Part shown: positions 45,110-54,858 of the stretch, piece after piece | Layout of the letters: each line of letters begins with the position of its first letter | How positions within the stretch are numbered: the first letter of the stretch is position 1 | NCBI RefSeq assembly: GCF_021044425.1 | Contig: NZ_JAJNEC010000003.1 | Span: 248,001 to 312,000 of the forward strand | Source of the DNA: Niabella pedocola | GTDB lineage: Bacteria; Bacteroidota; Bacteroidia; Chitinophagales; Chitinophagaceae | Length of the DNA stretch: 64,000 bases | Direction of reading: 5' to 3' | The notes under the pieces: generated by a model | Databases searched by the model: none | The model's input: only the letters and a program-made list of their open reading frames with translations | What the model was told of the DNA's origin: nothing | Program-made: the position numbers and the translations under genes

Positions 45110-46294
45110 CTATGCGTATTGCTCCAGGAATGCATTGTTTTTATCAATCAGTTCATTGATCTGGCGCACCGATTCCGCGGAGCGAAAGCCGTCGCGCGGC
45201 GTATGTAAACAGTAGTCCAGCAGCCGGTCGGTGGATGATACCGCTACATGCATGCGCGTATCGCTGGATGCATAGTAAATGTACAGGGTGCCATCCTCGT
45301 CGGCGATCCAGCCGTTGGAGAATAGTACATTGGATACATCACCGGTTCGTTCCTCATTTTCAGGAGCCAGCAGGTAGCCGCCCGGTTCGGCAATCAGTAC
45401 CGAAGGGTCTTCCAGTGAAGTAAGATATACGTACAATACATAACGCAAACCGGAAGCGCAGCCGCGTACGCCATGTGCCAGGTGCAGCCAGCCCCTGGAT
45501 GTTTTAATGGGAGGGGGGCCTTCACCGTTCTTTAATTCCTTTATGGTGTGATAATGGCGGTTGTTAATGATGGTTTCCGACCGGATCACCGGGTTGCGGA
45601 TATCGTCTACCAGGGCCCAGCCGATGCCTTCCCCTTTGCCCGCGAGGATAAAATTGTCCTGCGGTCTGGTATAAAATGCATACCGCCCCTGTACAAATTC
45701 AGGATGCAGCACTACGTTGCGTTGCTGGCTGCAGGCCTGTATATTGGGAAGCCGCTCCCAGTGTATAAAGTCTTTGGTGCGTACAATGCCGGAGCTGGCG
45801 AAGGCGGCAGTCAGGTCGCCAGGTGCAGCATCCGGATGCTGCCGTTCGCTACAAAAGATTCCATAGATCCAGCCGTCTTCATGTTCGGTAAGCCGGATGT
45901 CATAAATATTTGTTTCAGCGGGCGAAAGATCCGGTAGTGAAACCGGCCGGGGCCAGAAGCAGAACTGGTCGATGCCGTTGGGACTTTCTGCAATGGCAAA
46001 AAACGATTTGCGGTCCACACCTTCCACCCGTACCATCAGGAGGTACCGGTCTTTCCATTTGATGGCGCCGGCGTTCAGGGTGGTATTGATGCCAATGCGT
46101 TCTATAAAAAGCGGGTTGGTACGGGGATCCAGGTCGTAACGCCAGGAAATAGGTACATGCTTCCTGGTAATTACCGGATGCTGGTATCTGCGCACAATGC
46201 CGTTATAATCGGCGATGGGGGTATTGGTTTTGGCAATCAGGAGTTCCTGCTCCCGGATGATGGTCTCCAAACGTTGCTGAAAATGTTCTGTCAT
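45110..46294 (-). CDS. 4-O-beta-D-mannosyl-D-glucose phosphorylase (GH130)
   Basis: 394 residues. The N-terminus RRYQHPVITRKHVPISWRYD and NPLFIERIGINTTLNAGAIKW, then YLLMVRVEGVDRKSFFAIA, VVLHPEFVQGRYAFYTRPQD, KTSRGWLHLAHGVRG and VLFSNGWI match the GH130_1 subfamily. The five-bladed propeller enzyme uses phosphate to split Man-beta-1,4-Glc into mannose 1-phosphate and glucose in the cytoplasm. The gene is between the arylsulfotransferase-like gene and the SSS symporter. A signal peptide is absent. Confidence 0.93.
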   Translation of the reverse strand: MTEHFQQRLETIIREQELLIAKTNTPIADYNGIVRRYQHPVITRKHVPISWRYDLDPRTNPLFIERIGINTTLNAGAIKWKDRYLLMVRVEGVDRKSFFAIAESPNGIDQFCFWPRPVSLPDLSPAETNIYDIRLTEHEDGWIYGIFCSERQHPDAAPGDLTAAFASSGIVRTKDFIHWERLPNIQACSQQRNVVLHPEFVQGRYAFYTRPQDNFILAGKGEGIGWALVDDIRNPVIRSETIINNRHYHTIKELKNGEGPPPIKTSRGWLHLAHGVRGCASGLRYVLYVYLTSLEDPSVLIAEPGGYLLAPENEERTGDVSNVLFSNGWIADEDGTLYIYYASSDTRMHVAVSSTDRLLDYCLHTPRDGFRSAESVRQINELIDKNNAFLEQYA

Positions 46295-46334
46295 AATTAC
46301 TGTCTTTCTTGCACGAATCTTTTTTGGATCATTA

Positions 46335-48119
46335 TCAGAATGTATCGGGATACAACGGCATGCGGGTTACCCGGTGAAATGCGGTACCACTCGGCGCCGT
46401 GATTTCCATTTCAAAGCTCACGGCTTTTGTAACGGGATCTATTTCCACAATCCTTCCTCCGTATCCGCGGGATGTGCGAACACCCAATCCCGGACAGAAG
46501 AGGATATGCCCCGTCTGCCTGAGGTATTGCACGCCCGACACCGCCTGTGCAAAGCCTTCTGCACCCAGCGCCTGTCCATAGGTCCAAACCTGTTGTACGG
46601 TTTTTTTGCTTTCATCGATCCTGTATTCTACCGCGCGGCTATAGTTGTCGGAGCGCAGACTGTTGGGGATCCAGTTCCGGTTATAACCGTTGTCAAATAC
46701 GAGGATGTTGTTGTTGGGAAGTACCACGGGCGTATGGGGGCCCCATGGCCAGTCGAAATCAGGCGCGGCCGCATCACCGGAGATCACGTCCGGGTCTGTA
46801 ATGGGTTGCCCGTTTTTATCAACAGGGTTCAACAGGTAGGGCTGATAGGAGGCACTCCAGTATTTGTGGGGTGAAATGATCCAGCGCACCGCGCCCGAGT
46901 GGGTGAAGCTAAAAATACCCTGGTAACGTGCCGTAGCCAGCAGGTTACCCCCTATTTCGCCTATAGAATTATTATGTGCCCAGTTATTGGGCGTTTGCGA
47001 AAATTCGGGCGGGGTGATACCGTCTGGTTTCTGGTAGCGGGAAGAATCCAGCTGTGTGGTAAGGTCCCATTCTTTTACAACGGTACCTCCGGCAGGATCC
47101 AGCTCAATAATATGATCGTTAACCCGGGGCTGTCCGTTCTTCAGCCTTGCAGCGGATTTGGTTACGGTAATCAGGAAATTACCATTGGCGGCCTCGGTAA
47201 CTTCATGGTGAAACGTGTAACCAAGCTTCTGCAGATCCCACTGGTGCAGCAGGTTACCAAACATATCCATCTCCACAATCCGCTGTTGTATCTGATCACC
47301 GGCGATAAAACTGCCCTTCTTTGTACGTTTTAACCCGATGGAAGCCGAAAGTTTTTGCAGGTCGGGGGATGATTTCAGGAGCAACAACCACCGTATTTCT
47401 CCCTGGCTGTCTAACATATAGGGAAGGGATACATCGATCTCGCTCATTCCGGGATAACTAACCAGGTTCACCCCCGGCTCCATTTTCTGAGGATCGGACT
47501 TTATGACCTGTAATATGGGAAAATCGGTTACAGGAATGGCAGCGGTACGTATGCTGATTTGTGTGGTACCCCGTTCTTTGCCGTCCTTATCGGTAAAGGT
47601 AAGATCCACCTTGTTGTCATAATTGGCATACAAACCCAAAACGGGAATACTCTGCCGCTCCATTTGTTCCTGGAATAAATGAGTGATCGTGCCGGCTTCG
47701 CCATTCCTGCCGTGCACCGTCACTTTTACCCGTCCCAACGCCGGCAGCCGCAAATAAACCATTGCCGCCAGTGGGTTGTACCCGGAGGGATTGAGTTTTA
47801 CATCTTCCACAATAAAATCCAGTGAAGTTCCTTTGGAGGGAATGATCAAGGTGGATCCATCACTGAAGGTAAGGGTGGTTCTCCAGCGTTCCGGCTCGGC
47901 AGCCACTTTTGTGATTTCCTGTTCCGGAATGGTTAAGGGACCTGTTTCAAAATTAAACACATAGGTGTTGCCTGCTTTGGAAACATCATTTAAAAGATCC
48001 CCTTTGTCTGCCCGGGACTGCAAGGTGGCCTTGGATGCTATTTGAACAGGGGTATCGTTCTTGCGGCTACAGGAAAACAACAGCAGCAGCAGCCATAACA
48101 GGCCCTGCCGTTGTAGCAT
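46335..48119 (-). CDS. Arylsulfotransferase-like (ASST) lipoprotein
   Basis: 594 residues. A lipoprotein signal (MLQRQGLLWLLLLLFSCS) is followed by ~50-150 of Ser/Gly-rich beta domain, an ASST N-terminal-like domain and a six-bladed propeller. Candidate active residues lie in HHEVTEAANGNFLI and NNWAHNNSIGEIGGN (the family His), with WPWGPHTPVVLPNNNILVFDNG and YRIDESKKTVQQVW after. ASST enzymes move sulfate between phenols without PAPS. An ATG 39 bp upstream (48158) is possible. The gene lies inside the polysaccharide locus after susD, which is unusual; it may act on sulfated or phenolic glycans or only bind glycan (inference). Confidence 0.82.
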   Translation of the reverse strand: MLQRQGLLWLLLLLFSCSRKNDTPVQIASKATLQSRADKGDLLNDVSKAGNTYVFNFETGPLTIPEQEITKVAAEPERWRTTLTFSDGSTLIIPSKGTSLDFIVEDVKLNPSGYNPLAAMVYLRLPALGRVKVTVHGRNGEAGTITHLFQEQMERQSIPVLGLYANYDNKVDLTFTDKDGKERGTTQISIRTAAIPVTDFPILQVIKSDPQKMEPGVNLVSYPGMSEIDVSLPYMLDSQGEIRWLLLLKSSPDLQKLSASIGLKRTKKGSFIAGDQIQQRIVEMDMFGNLLHQWDLQKLGYTFHHEVTEAANGNFLITVTKSAARLKNGQPRVNDHIIELDPAGGTVVKEWDLTTQLDSSRYQKPDGITPPEFSQTPNNWAHNNSIGEIGGNLLATARYQGIFSFTHSGAVRWIISPHKYWSASYQPYLLNPVDKNGQPITDPDVISGDAAAPDFDWPWGPHTPVVLPNNNILVFDNGYNRNWIPNSLRSDNYSRAVEYRIDESKKTVQQVWTYGQALGAEGFAQAVSGVQYLRQTGHILFCPGLGVRTSRGYGGRIVEIDPVTKAVSFEMEITAPSGTAFHRVTRMPLYPDTF

Positions 48120-48350
48120 ATTCCTGAACGCTGTTTTTAACCGTACAGATAGGATCATCGTGCATATGATTTGATCCTGGCAGTTGCTTTCGATATAGCA
48201 AAGAAAGAACCAGGTAATGAGAAACATCGGCTACTTAAAAACCTCCGGGCGCTTTGCGGCAAACCCGGAGGGGAGAGGAAACCTAAGAAGGTACATTGAA
48301 CGCCGCCATTTATGAAATCGTTTAATAAACCTCTTTATAAAACCGGAGGG

Positions 48351-49976
48351 TTACCGCCATAGCGGATGTTGCTGAATGGCGGTATTGGTATTGAGTTCCG
48401 ATTCAGGAATCGGGAGGTAATAGTGCTTGGCCTGGAAGTATTCGGCACCCTGCTTTTTATTATCGGTAAAGATCTGTTTCATCTGGGCATAAGGATAGGT
48501 ACGTTTCAGGTCGAAGAAACGGTGACCCTCGAAGAAGAATTCCAGTTCATTTTGTTTGATAACTTCATTCATCAGGGCATCGGCTCCATTCCAGGTTTTG
48601 TTTTCGTTAAGACCTGCACGTTTGCGGATACGTTTCAGATCGGCAATGGCATCCGGCAGATTCCCGTTTTTGATACAGGCTTCGGCATGCAGCAGCAATA
48701 CCTCCGCAAAGCGGAACATCCGGAAATTATTATTCTGATTAGCCTGGTCGTACATACTGTTGGCGCCGGCTACATTTTTATAAAAGTTGGTGAACTTTTT
48801 GATCAGGAACCGGCCGGTTTTACCATCGATTACAGGGTAAACAGGCTCACCGCGCTGCCGTTTACCGGAAGCATTGTCCCACATTTTGTCGAAAGACTGG
48901 TTGCCAAACCATGCACCATCCGCAATCTTATCATTGTAATCGGAGTATTTCCAAAAAAAGCTGGTGTACATCCGCTTGTCGAAGCGGGTATCGGAGCCCG
49001 CAGGACGCTCTTCTGCGATAAAGTCTTTTACCACGGAAGCGCCGGGCATCCATTTAAACCAGGCACCTGTTTCTGCGGGGCCGGCAAAGTTGGGAATTAC
49101 AAAGCCCTGTGTACAGGTAGCGCATTCGGCACCCCAGCTGCCGGAACCGTATTTGCCGTCGTACTGGAGTTCAAAAACCGACTCTTTGTTCAGCTCGGTG
49201 GTCTCTTTAAAATTGTCTTCAAAGTCGTCCGTGAGGTCGTAGGTATATGGAGCACTCAGTAATGCTTTCAGCTCGGTTTCTGCTTCTGTATAACTTTTCA
49301 TATATACATAGGTCTTACCCAGGAAGGCGATAGCCGCACCCCTGGTTGCTCTTCCGGCTTCTGCGGCGGGTCTTGTAACCGGCAGGTTGTTCTTGGCCGT
49401 TTTAAAATCTTCCGCCACCTGTTTCCAAACCGCTGCTTCCGGTGAAGCCGGCTTATTGGAACCATCAGGATCATCGCCTGCAGGAACCAGGCGCAGGGGT
49501 ACATCGCCAAAGTTAGATGCCAGCAAAAAATAATAGATACCGCGCATGAAGCTGGCTTCCCCGATGAGTTGCTTACGCCGTTCTTCATCCATAGTAACCC
49601 TGGATATATTTTTCAGGAACACATTGGCCCGGTTTACGCCGGTATACAGTCTCCCAAATTCGCTTTCGGCCGTACCGGCGGTGTTGGTGAAGTTGGCGTA
49701 CTCCCAGCTAAATTGTTCTTCTCCGGAAAAGAACCAGATATCATCTGCCCGGTTCATGGTATGCCAGCCGGTGTATCCCCCGTAATAGCCATACATCTGA
49801 CCCCGGATGGGGGAATAGATGGTAGCGATAGCAGCCTGGGCGTCTGATTCTGTTTTCCAATAGGTTTCTTCAACCGGTAAATTAGGATTTACCCGGTCCA
49901 GGAAGCTCGGTTTGCAGCTTCCCAAAGCGAGCAGAAGCGCTGTTGCAACCGACCAGTTTTTTATTGAAGTCTTCAT
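48351..49976 (-). CDS. SusD/RagB family outer-membrane glycan-binding lipoprotein
   Basis: 541 residues. A lipoprotein signal ends at about Cys21 (LLALGSCKPS). The TPR-rich SusD fold shows the usual NVFLKNISRVTMDEERRKQLIGEASFMRGIYYFLLASNFGDVPL, a KTYVYMKSYTEAETELKALL TPR, FAEVLLLHAEACIKNG and FEGHRFFDLKRTYPY towards the end. It binds glycan at the surface and closes over the SusC barrel. The susC gene lies 51 bp upstream on the same strand, and ASST, GH130 and SSS genes follow. Confidence 0.95.
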   Translation of the reverse strand: MKTSIKNWSVATALLLALGSCKPSFLDRVNPNLPVEETYWKTESDAQAAIATIYSPIRGQMYGYYGGYTGWHTMNRADDIWFFSGEEQFSWEYANFTNTAGTAESEFGRLYTGVNRANVFLKNISRVTMDEERRKQLIGEASFMRGIYYFLLASNFGDVPLRLVPAGDDPDGSNKPASPEAAVWKQVAEDFKTAKNNLPVTRPAAEAGRATRGAAIAFLGKTYVYMKSYTEAETELKALLSAPYTYDLTDDFEDNFKETTELNKESVFELQYDGKYGSGSWGAECATCTQGFVIPNFAGPAETGAWFKWMPGASVVKDFIAEERPAGSDTRFDKRMYTSFFWKYSDYNDKIADGAWFGNQSFDKMWDNASGKRQRGEPVYPVIDGKTGRFLIKKFTNFYKNVAGANSMYDQANQNNNFRMFRFAEVLLLHAEACIKNGNLPDAIADLKRIRKRAGLNENKTWNGADALMNEVIKQNELEFFFEGHRFFDLKRTYPYAQMKQIFTDNKKQGAEYFQAKHYYLPIPESELNTNTAIQQHPLWR

Positions 49977-50027
49977 TTATATCGTTTTTAAGAAATAAGA
50001 GTTGTTGTGAAAATGTTCATACCGTCT

Positions 50028-53000
50028 TTAGAAATTCGCCTGGATGCCAAAGATGATGGTGCGGGCCAACGGAAAACGGCCGTGGTCTGTACCGCCGGTC
50101 AATGCGCCGGAACCGCCCGAGTTCTGTCCGTCATTTTGTCCAAGGTCGGGTGTGTATCCTTTATATTTTGTGGCGGTAAACAAATTGTCGGCCGCAATAT
50201 ATACCCGTCCGGTCTTCAGGGTGGCTTTGCTTAACCATTGAGCAGGTAACGCATAGCCCAGCTCAATGGTCTTTAAGCGGAAGAAGGCTCCGTCTTCGAT
50301 CCAGCGATCGCTTACGCGGCGCTTATTGTCATTGGGATCCTGCCGGGTATAACGGGGGATATCAGTATTGGTATTATTCGGCGTCCACGAATTTAACAGG
50401 CTGGTAGAATGGTTATTTACTTCATTGGTTGATTCGATCCGTGCCCGGGTATAGTTGTAAATCTTATTGCCATACATGCCGTCAAAGAAAAAGCCCAGAT
50501 CAATGCCTTTGTACAGGAAATTGCCGCGGATGCCATAGGCCAGTTTAGGGAAGGCGCTGCCTACATACTGACGGTCGTCATTAGTAATGGTGCCGTCTCC
50601 GTTGAAATCGATGAACCTGATATCACCGGCTTTTGCATTCGGCTGTATTACGTTGCCTTTGGCATCCTTATACGCCTGCACTTCAGCATCGGATTGAAAG
50701 AGTCCATCTGTTTTGATAACCCAGAATCCGCCGATGGGATATCCTACTTTGGCCCAGGTAATGACCCCTTCACCCTGTGGATTGTATCCTTCAAATTGCT
50801 GCACATTGCCTACGGTTACGGCGGTTACCTCATTTTTTACAGTGGAAGCATTGGCACCGATATTGTAGGTGAGCTCACCGATCGAGTTGCGGTAGTTGGC
50901 TGCAAATTCAAAACCTTTATTGCGGATGGTACCGGCATTCATATAGGGCCGGCCGCCAAGTCCTGCTGATGGTGCCTGGTTAATATACAAGAGGATATTC
51001 TTTGTTTCCCGGGTATAATAGTCGGCATTAATGGTGAGTTTATTTTTCAGGAAGGCCAGGTCCAAACCAATATTACTGGTAACGGTTTCTTCCCAGGTAA
51101 GGTTTCTTGGAGAAACCCAGTTAATACCGGTGCTGGCGCCCTGCCACCAGGTACCACCCTGGATATAGTTGATGCCGTATACCGCTACACTTTGTGTACT
51201 ATAGTTGGAAATCTCCTGGTTGCCCAGCTTACCATAGCTGGCGCGGATCTTCAGTTCGTTTACCTTGTCTTTGGCGGCTTCAAAGAATTTTTCGTTCATA
51301 AGGTTCCAGCCCAGGGCCACGGAGGGAAATACGCCATAGCGATGCCCTTCTGCAAAGCGCGAGGATCCATCCCGGCGCACCGAGGCGGTGAACAGGTACC
51401 GGTTGTCATAGCTGTAGATCAACCGGGAAAACTGAGAGATCAGCGCTGCTTCCTGCAGATTTCCCGAGGTCGTTTGCTGGGTAGGAGATCCTGCATCGAT
51501 AGCGTCGGTTCCTGCCGGAAGATCGGTGCGACTGGCGCCAAAAGAGCGGATGGCATTTTCCTGTGCAGAATAACCGGCTAAAAAGGAAATATTGTGCTTG
51601 CCAAAATCGCGGTCGTAATGCAGGGTATTTTCGGCTAACCACTGGTTATTGGCGCTGGTACCTTCAGACAATGCCGACTTATTAAGGGCACTGCCATATA
51701 CATAGGCCTCGCTCTTATTGTAGCTACGACCGGTGGTGCGGTTAACCCCTAAGTTGAATTTATATTTTAACCCTTTTAAAAACAGGTCCACTTCAGCATA
51801 TGCATTCACCAGGATGTCTGTTTGATAATTGTGCCGGTTGTGTAAATTCAGGTAACCTACCGGGTTTTCGAGGTTTTTCATCCATCCGGCATAGGTAGCA
51901 TAGCCGCCTGTGATGGTTGGATCATATATGGCCAGGAGCGGGTTCTGCCGCAGGATATCGGTGATGGCCATATCCGAAGATTTGAGATCGCCCGATTTTA
52001 TGAGGAAGGTATTCCCCAGGCGGAAGTGATTATTGAAAAAACTAAACGTATTCTTTGCACGGATGTTAAAAGCTTTATACCCGGTGGTCATAAGGATCCC
52101 GTCCTGGTCGAGATAACCGGCGGAAACACTGTAGGTAGACCGTTCGCCACCGCCGGAAACATCCAGGTTGATCTTATTCACCGGTGCTGTGCGAAAGACT
52201 TCGTTCTGCCAGTTGGTATTGCTGTTGAAATCTGCTGCCTGCGTGGGCAGATAGCCGTATTCTTTCTGGAACGCCTTCCATTGGGGGGCGTCCATCAGGT
52301 CCAGTTTCTTGGTGATGTTCTGCACTCCTGTATAGGCATTTACGCTGATGGTGGGTGGCGCCGCTTTTTTTCCTCCTTTGGTAGTGATGAGCACCACACC
52401 ATTGGCAGCGCGCGAGCCATAGATCGCAGCCGCAGAAGCATCCTTTAAAACGTTGATCGATTCGATGTCGTTCGGGTCTACCATATTGATATCTCCGTAA
52501 ACGCCGTCAATCAGGTATAGCGGCGTGTTGGAGCCGAGTGAACTTAACCCGCGGATATTAACGCTCATTCCGGAGCCAGGCTGTCCTCCGGCATTGGATA
52601 CCGTTACGCCGGCGATACGGCCCTGTAGGGCACCGGCCACGCTCTTGGCTAAATTGGCCTGCAGGTCCTTACCGGTTACGGAAGCAACTGCTCCGGTAAG
52701 ATCTTTCTTCTTTACGGTACCGTATCCGATCACCACCACTTCATCCATCTGGTTGCTCTCGAGCAGCGATATAGAAATGGCGTTGGCTCCGGTAATGGTG
52801 GTTTCCGAGGTTTGCATGCCGGCATAGGAAAACTCAAGGGTTTGTCCCTTGGCGGCATCTAAAATAAAGTTTCCGTTTTGGTCGGTTACGGTTGCGGTTC
52901 CCGTTCCTTTTACGGTTACAGTTGCTCCTGGCAGGGGATTGTTATTCTTATCCCGTACCGTTCCTTTGATCTGTAACGCTTGCTGTGCCCACGTAAGGTG

Positions 53001-53042
53001 GCTAATGGCTCCTAAAAGCAGTATGAGTACTATTTTTTTCAT
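50028..53042 (-). CDS. SusC/RagA TonB-linked outer-membrane transporter
   Basis: 1004 residues: a signal peptide (to ~20, LTWAQQ), CarboxypepD_reg-like domain (~22-100, IKGTVRDKNNNPLPGATVTVKG), TonB-box-like DEVVVIGYGTVKKKDLTGA, plug (~115-225, SLGSNTPLYLIDGVYGDIN, GSRAANGVVLITTKGG) and 22-strand barrel ending RTIIFGIQANF. It imports oligosaccharides with SusD. It heads the operon susC-susD-ASST-GH130-SSS. Confidence 0.95.
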   Translation of the reverse strand: MKKIVLILLLGAISHLTWAQQALQIKGTVRDKNNNPLPGATVTVKGTGTATVTDQNGNFILDAAKGQTLEFSYAGMQTSETTITGANAISISLLESNQMDEVVVIGYGTVKKKDLTGAVASVTGKDLQANLAKSVAGALQGRIAGVTVSNAGGQPGSGMSVNIRGLSSLGSNTPLYLIDGVYGDINMVDPNDIESINVLKDASAAAIYGSRAANGVVLITTKGGKKAAPPTISVNAYTGVQNITKKLDLMDAPQWKAFQKEYGYLPTQAADFNSNTNWQNEVFRTAPVNKINLDVSGGGERSTYSVSAGYLDQDGILMTTGYKAFNIRAKNTFSFFNNHFRLGNTFLIKSGDLKSSDMAITDILRQNPLLAIYDPTITGGYATYAGWMKNLENPVGYLNLHNRHNYQTDILVNAYAEVDLFLKGLKYKFNLGVNRTTGRSYNKSEAYVYGSALNKSALSEGTSANNQWLAENTLHYDRDFGKHNISFLAGYSAQENAIRSFGASRTDLPAGTDAIDAGSPTQQTTSGNLQEAALISQFSRLIYSYDNRYLFTASVRRDGSSRFAEGHRYGVFPSVALGWNLMNEKFFEAAKDKVNELKIRASYGKLGNQEISNYSTQSVAVYGINYIQGGTWWQGASTGINWVSPRNLTWEETVTSNIGLDLAFLKNKLTINADYYTRETKNILLYINQAPSAGLGGRPYMNAGTIRNKGFEFAANYRNSIGELTYNIGANASTVKNEVTAVTVGNVQQFEGYNPQGEGVITWAKVGYPIGGFWVIKTDGLFQSDAEVQAYKDAKGNVIQPNAKAGDIRFIDFNGDGTITNDDRQYVGSAFPKLAYGIRGNFLYKGIDLGFFFDGMYGNKIYNYTRARIESTNEVNNHSTSLLNSWTPNNTNTDIPRYTRQDPNDNKRRVSDRWIEDGAFFRLKTIELGYALPAQWLSKATLKTGRVYIAADNLFTATKYKGYTPDLGQNDGQNSGGSGALTGGTDHGRFPLARTIIFGIQANF

Positions 53043-53339
53043 ACATATGGCTTGTTTGGTAAAAAAATTAGAGGGTAAAACTAACTGAAACGGCCGCAGG
53101 AGTATTTCACAATCGCATCAACTTCATTGAACAATCCGTTCTTTTTATAAAGATGAATAGGGGACTATGGAAACCCGGCATTCATGCGGGAAAGCAGGTA
53201 TTCTAATGATAAATAAAGTAAGTACAACAGTCGGGTAATACTGGATCAGCGGTGCAGATTTTTTGAGTGGCGGTCTATCCGGTATCTGCTGAAGACCCAT
53301 TTATTGAACGATTGGTTCATCCGGCTTGAATAATGGGCT
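53043..53339. other. Upstream region of susC
   Basis: The susC promoter and any AraC-type operator should lie here; no clear boxes were resolved. Confidence 0.4.
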
Positions 53340-53730
53340 CATGTAGTGTGTGCAGCGCTTCTTGGCGTCGTTGTGTAGAATGAGTGCCACGAAGACCGGA
53401 AGGCACGAAGAAACACAAAGGGATGGGATCGTTGGGTTGGCTGGCTCTTGGCGCCGTTGCGTGGAATAAGGGCCACAAAGACCGGAAGGCACAAAGAGAC
53501 ACAAAGGGGAGGATCTGTTAAGTTTGTTGGCTCTTGGCGTCGTTGCGTTGAATGAGCGCCACAAAGACCGGAAGGCACGAAGAGACACAAAGGGGAGGAT
53601 CTGTTAAGTTTGTTGGCTCTTGGCGTCGTTGCGTTGAATGAGCGCCACAAAGACCGGAAGGCACGAAGAAACACAAAGGGATGGGATCGTTGGATTGGCT
53701 GGCTCTTGGCGTCGTTGCGTGAAATGAACC
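53340..53730. repeat. 86-bp tandem repeat array
   Basis: The word CTTGGCG(T/C)CGTTG recurs with start points near 53357, 53443, 53529, 53615 and 53701, an exact 86-bp period. Each unit contains GCCACAAAGACCGGAAGGCAC and GAGACACAAAGGGGAGG or close variants. The last copy runs into the AraC gene's 3' flank. No protein is suggested, since 86 is not a multiple of three. Confidence 0.9.
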
Positions 53731-53744
53731 GTCCCGGAGACCAC

Positions 53745-54617
53745 TCACACGATCACCTGTTGCTTTTTGAAATTATTACGGAATTCGGCGGGTGTTACGC
53801 CTTTTGCTTTTTTAAATACGCGATAAAAATAAGAGATGCTGTTGAAGCCACATTGATCGGCTACATCCTGGATCGCTGCGGTGCCTTTGAGCTTCCGCAT
53901 GGCAACATTGATCCGGAAATCGAGCAGGTAATCCGTAAAGCTCATGCCGGTTTGGGTTTGCAAAAAACGGGAAAAGGTAGAGCGGCTCATATTGAGCAGG
54001 GCAGCAGCGTCGGAGAGCCGGATCATGTCGGTGATATGCTGGCTCACGTAATCCTGGAGCCGGTTGAAGCGTTCGGCGCTCCGGGTTATTTCGGGAGGGG
54101 CACCGCTGGAGAGTTCGCGGCAATCCTCGGATTTTGATAACTCGTGCAACAGGATCAGCAAACGCATGACCGAATAAAAACCATCATTTTCCATGGTGAT
54201 GATGTGCAGCAATGGCTGGATCCTTTCTATGGTGGCCACACCAAAACACAAACCCTTGGCGGCCCGTTCAAAAAGCCGCTGAATGCTCCGGAACTGGTTT
54301 TTATTCAGGTATTGTTCGATGAGCTGCGGATGAAACTGGATGGTGATTTCGTGGATATTGGTAAAGCTGCAGCCGCCGTCCTTCCAGGCGTGCTTCAGTT
54401 CGGGGTTGGCGATCAGCACCAGGTCTTTTTCACCGATGCTTTCTACAGAATCGCCGATGATGCGCTGCGCACCAGCTGCACCATCTACAAAGTTTAACTC
54501 AAATTCCGGATGTACATGCACAGGAAAGGTAAAACTGGATTTACGGCGGTCAAATACAACAAAGCAATCTTTTTCAGACAACGGGGATTTTTCGCGATAA
54601 ATCTCTGGTACAACCAT
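53745..54617 (-). CDS. AraC-family transcriptional regulator
   Basis: 290 residues. A cupin-like sensor domain (~15-110) includes TFPVHVHPEFELNFVDGA. A helical link (~110-180) and a double helix-turn-helix AraC domain (~185-285) follow, with DMIRLSDAAALLNMSRSTFSRFLQ and AIQDVADQCGFNSISYFYRVFKKAKGVTPAEFR. The cupin part probably binds a sugar. It is encoded upstream of susC on the same strand, separated by the 86-bp repeats, and probably activates the locus. Confidence 0.93.
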   Translation of the reverse strand: MVVPEIYREKSPLSEKDCFVVFDRRKSSFTFPVHVHPEFELNFVDGAAGAQRIIGDSVESIGEKDLVLIANPELKHAWKDGGCSFTNIHEITIQFHPQLIEQYLNKNQFRSIQRLFERAAKGLCFGVATIERIQPLLHIITMENDGFYSVMRLLILLHELSKSEDCRELSSGAPPEITRSAERFNRLQDYVSQHITDMIRLSDAAALLNMSRSTFSRFLQTQTGMSFTDYLLDFRINVAMRKLKGTAAIQDVADQCGFNSISYFYRVFKKAKGVTPAEFRNNFKKQQVIV

Positions 54618-54858
54618 TTCAACATTTTTACATTCAGTTACCTATGCTCAAATGTAATGCTTTTTAGGAGTTGCACTGTATTCCCGGCGCTTTTGTTGAT
54701 GTTCATGAATTTAGGAGCCCCCGCAGGGGACGCCGCAGATGGGAATGCTGCTTTCCACGTTCCTTCCCGGAGACGCGGAAAGGAAGACCGTGCTGTTTGC
54801 CGCAATGGCTCCGGCAGAAGAGGCTTTATTTAAAAAATTCCGTGTTATTTTCGTAACT

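Noticed and set aside
53301..53748. Several minus-strand frames with MSLRAFRSLW-like repeats
   Set aside because: They are translations of the 86-bp repeat in several frames; the period is not a multiple of three.
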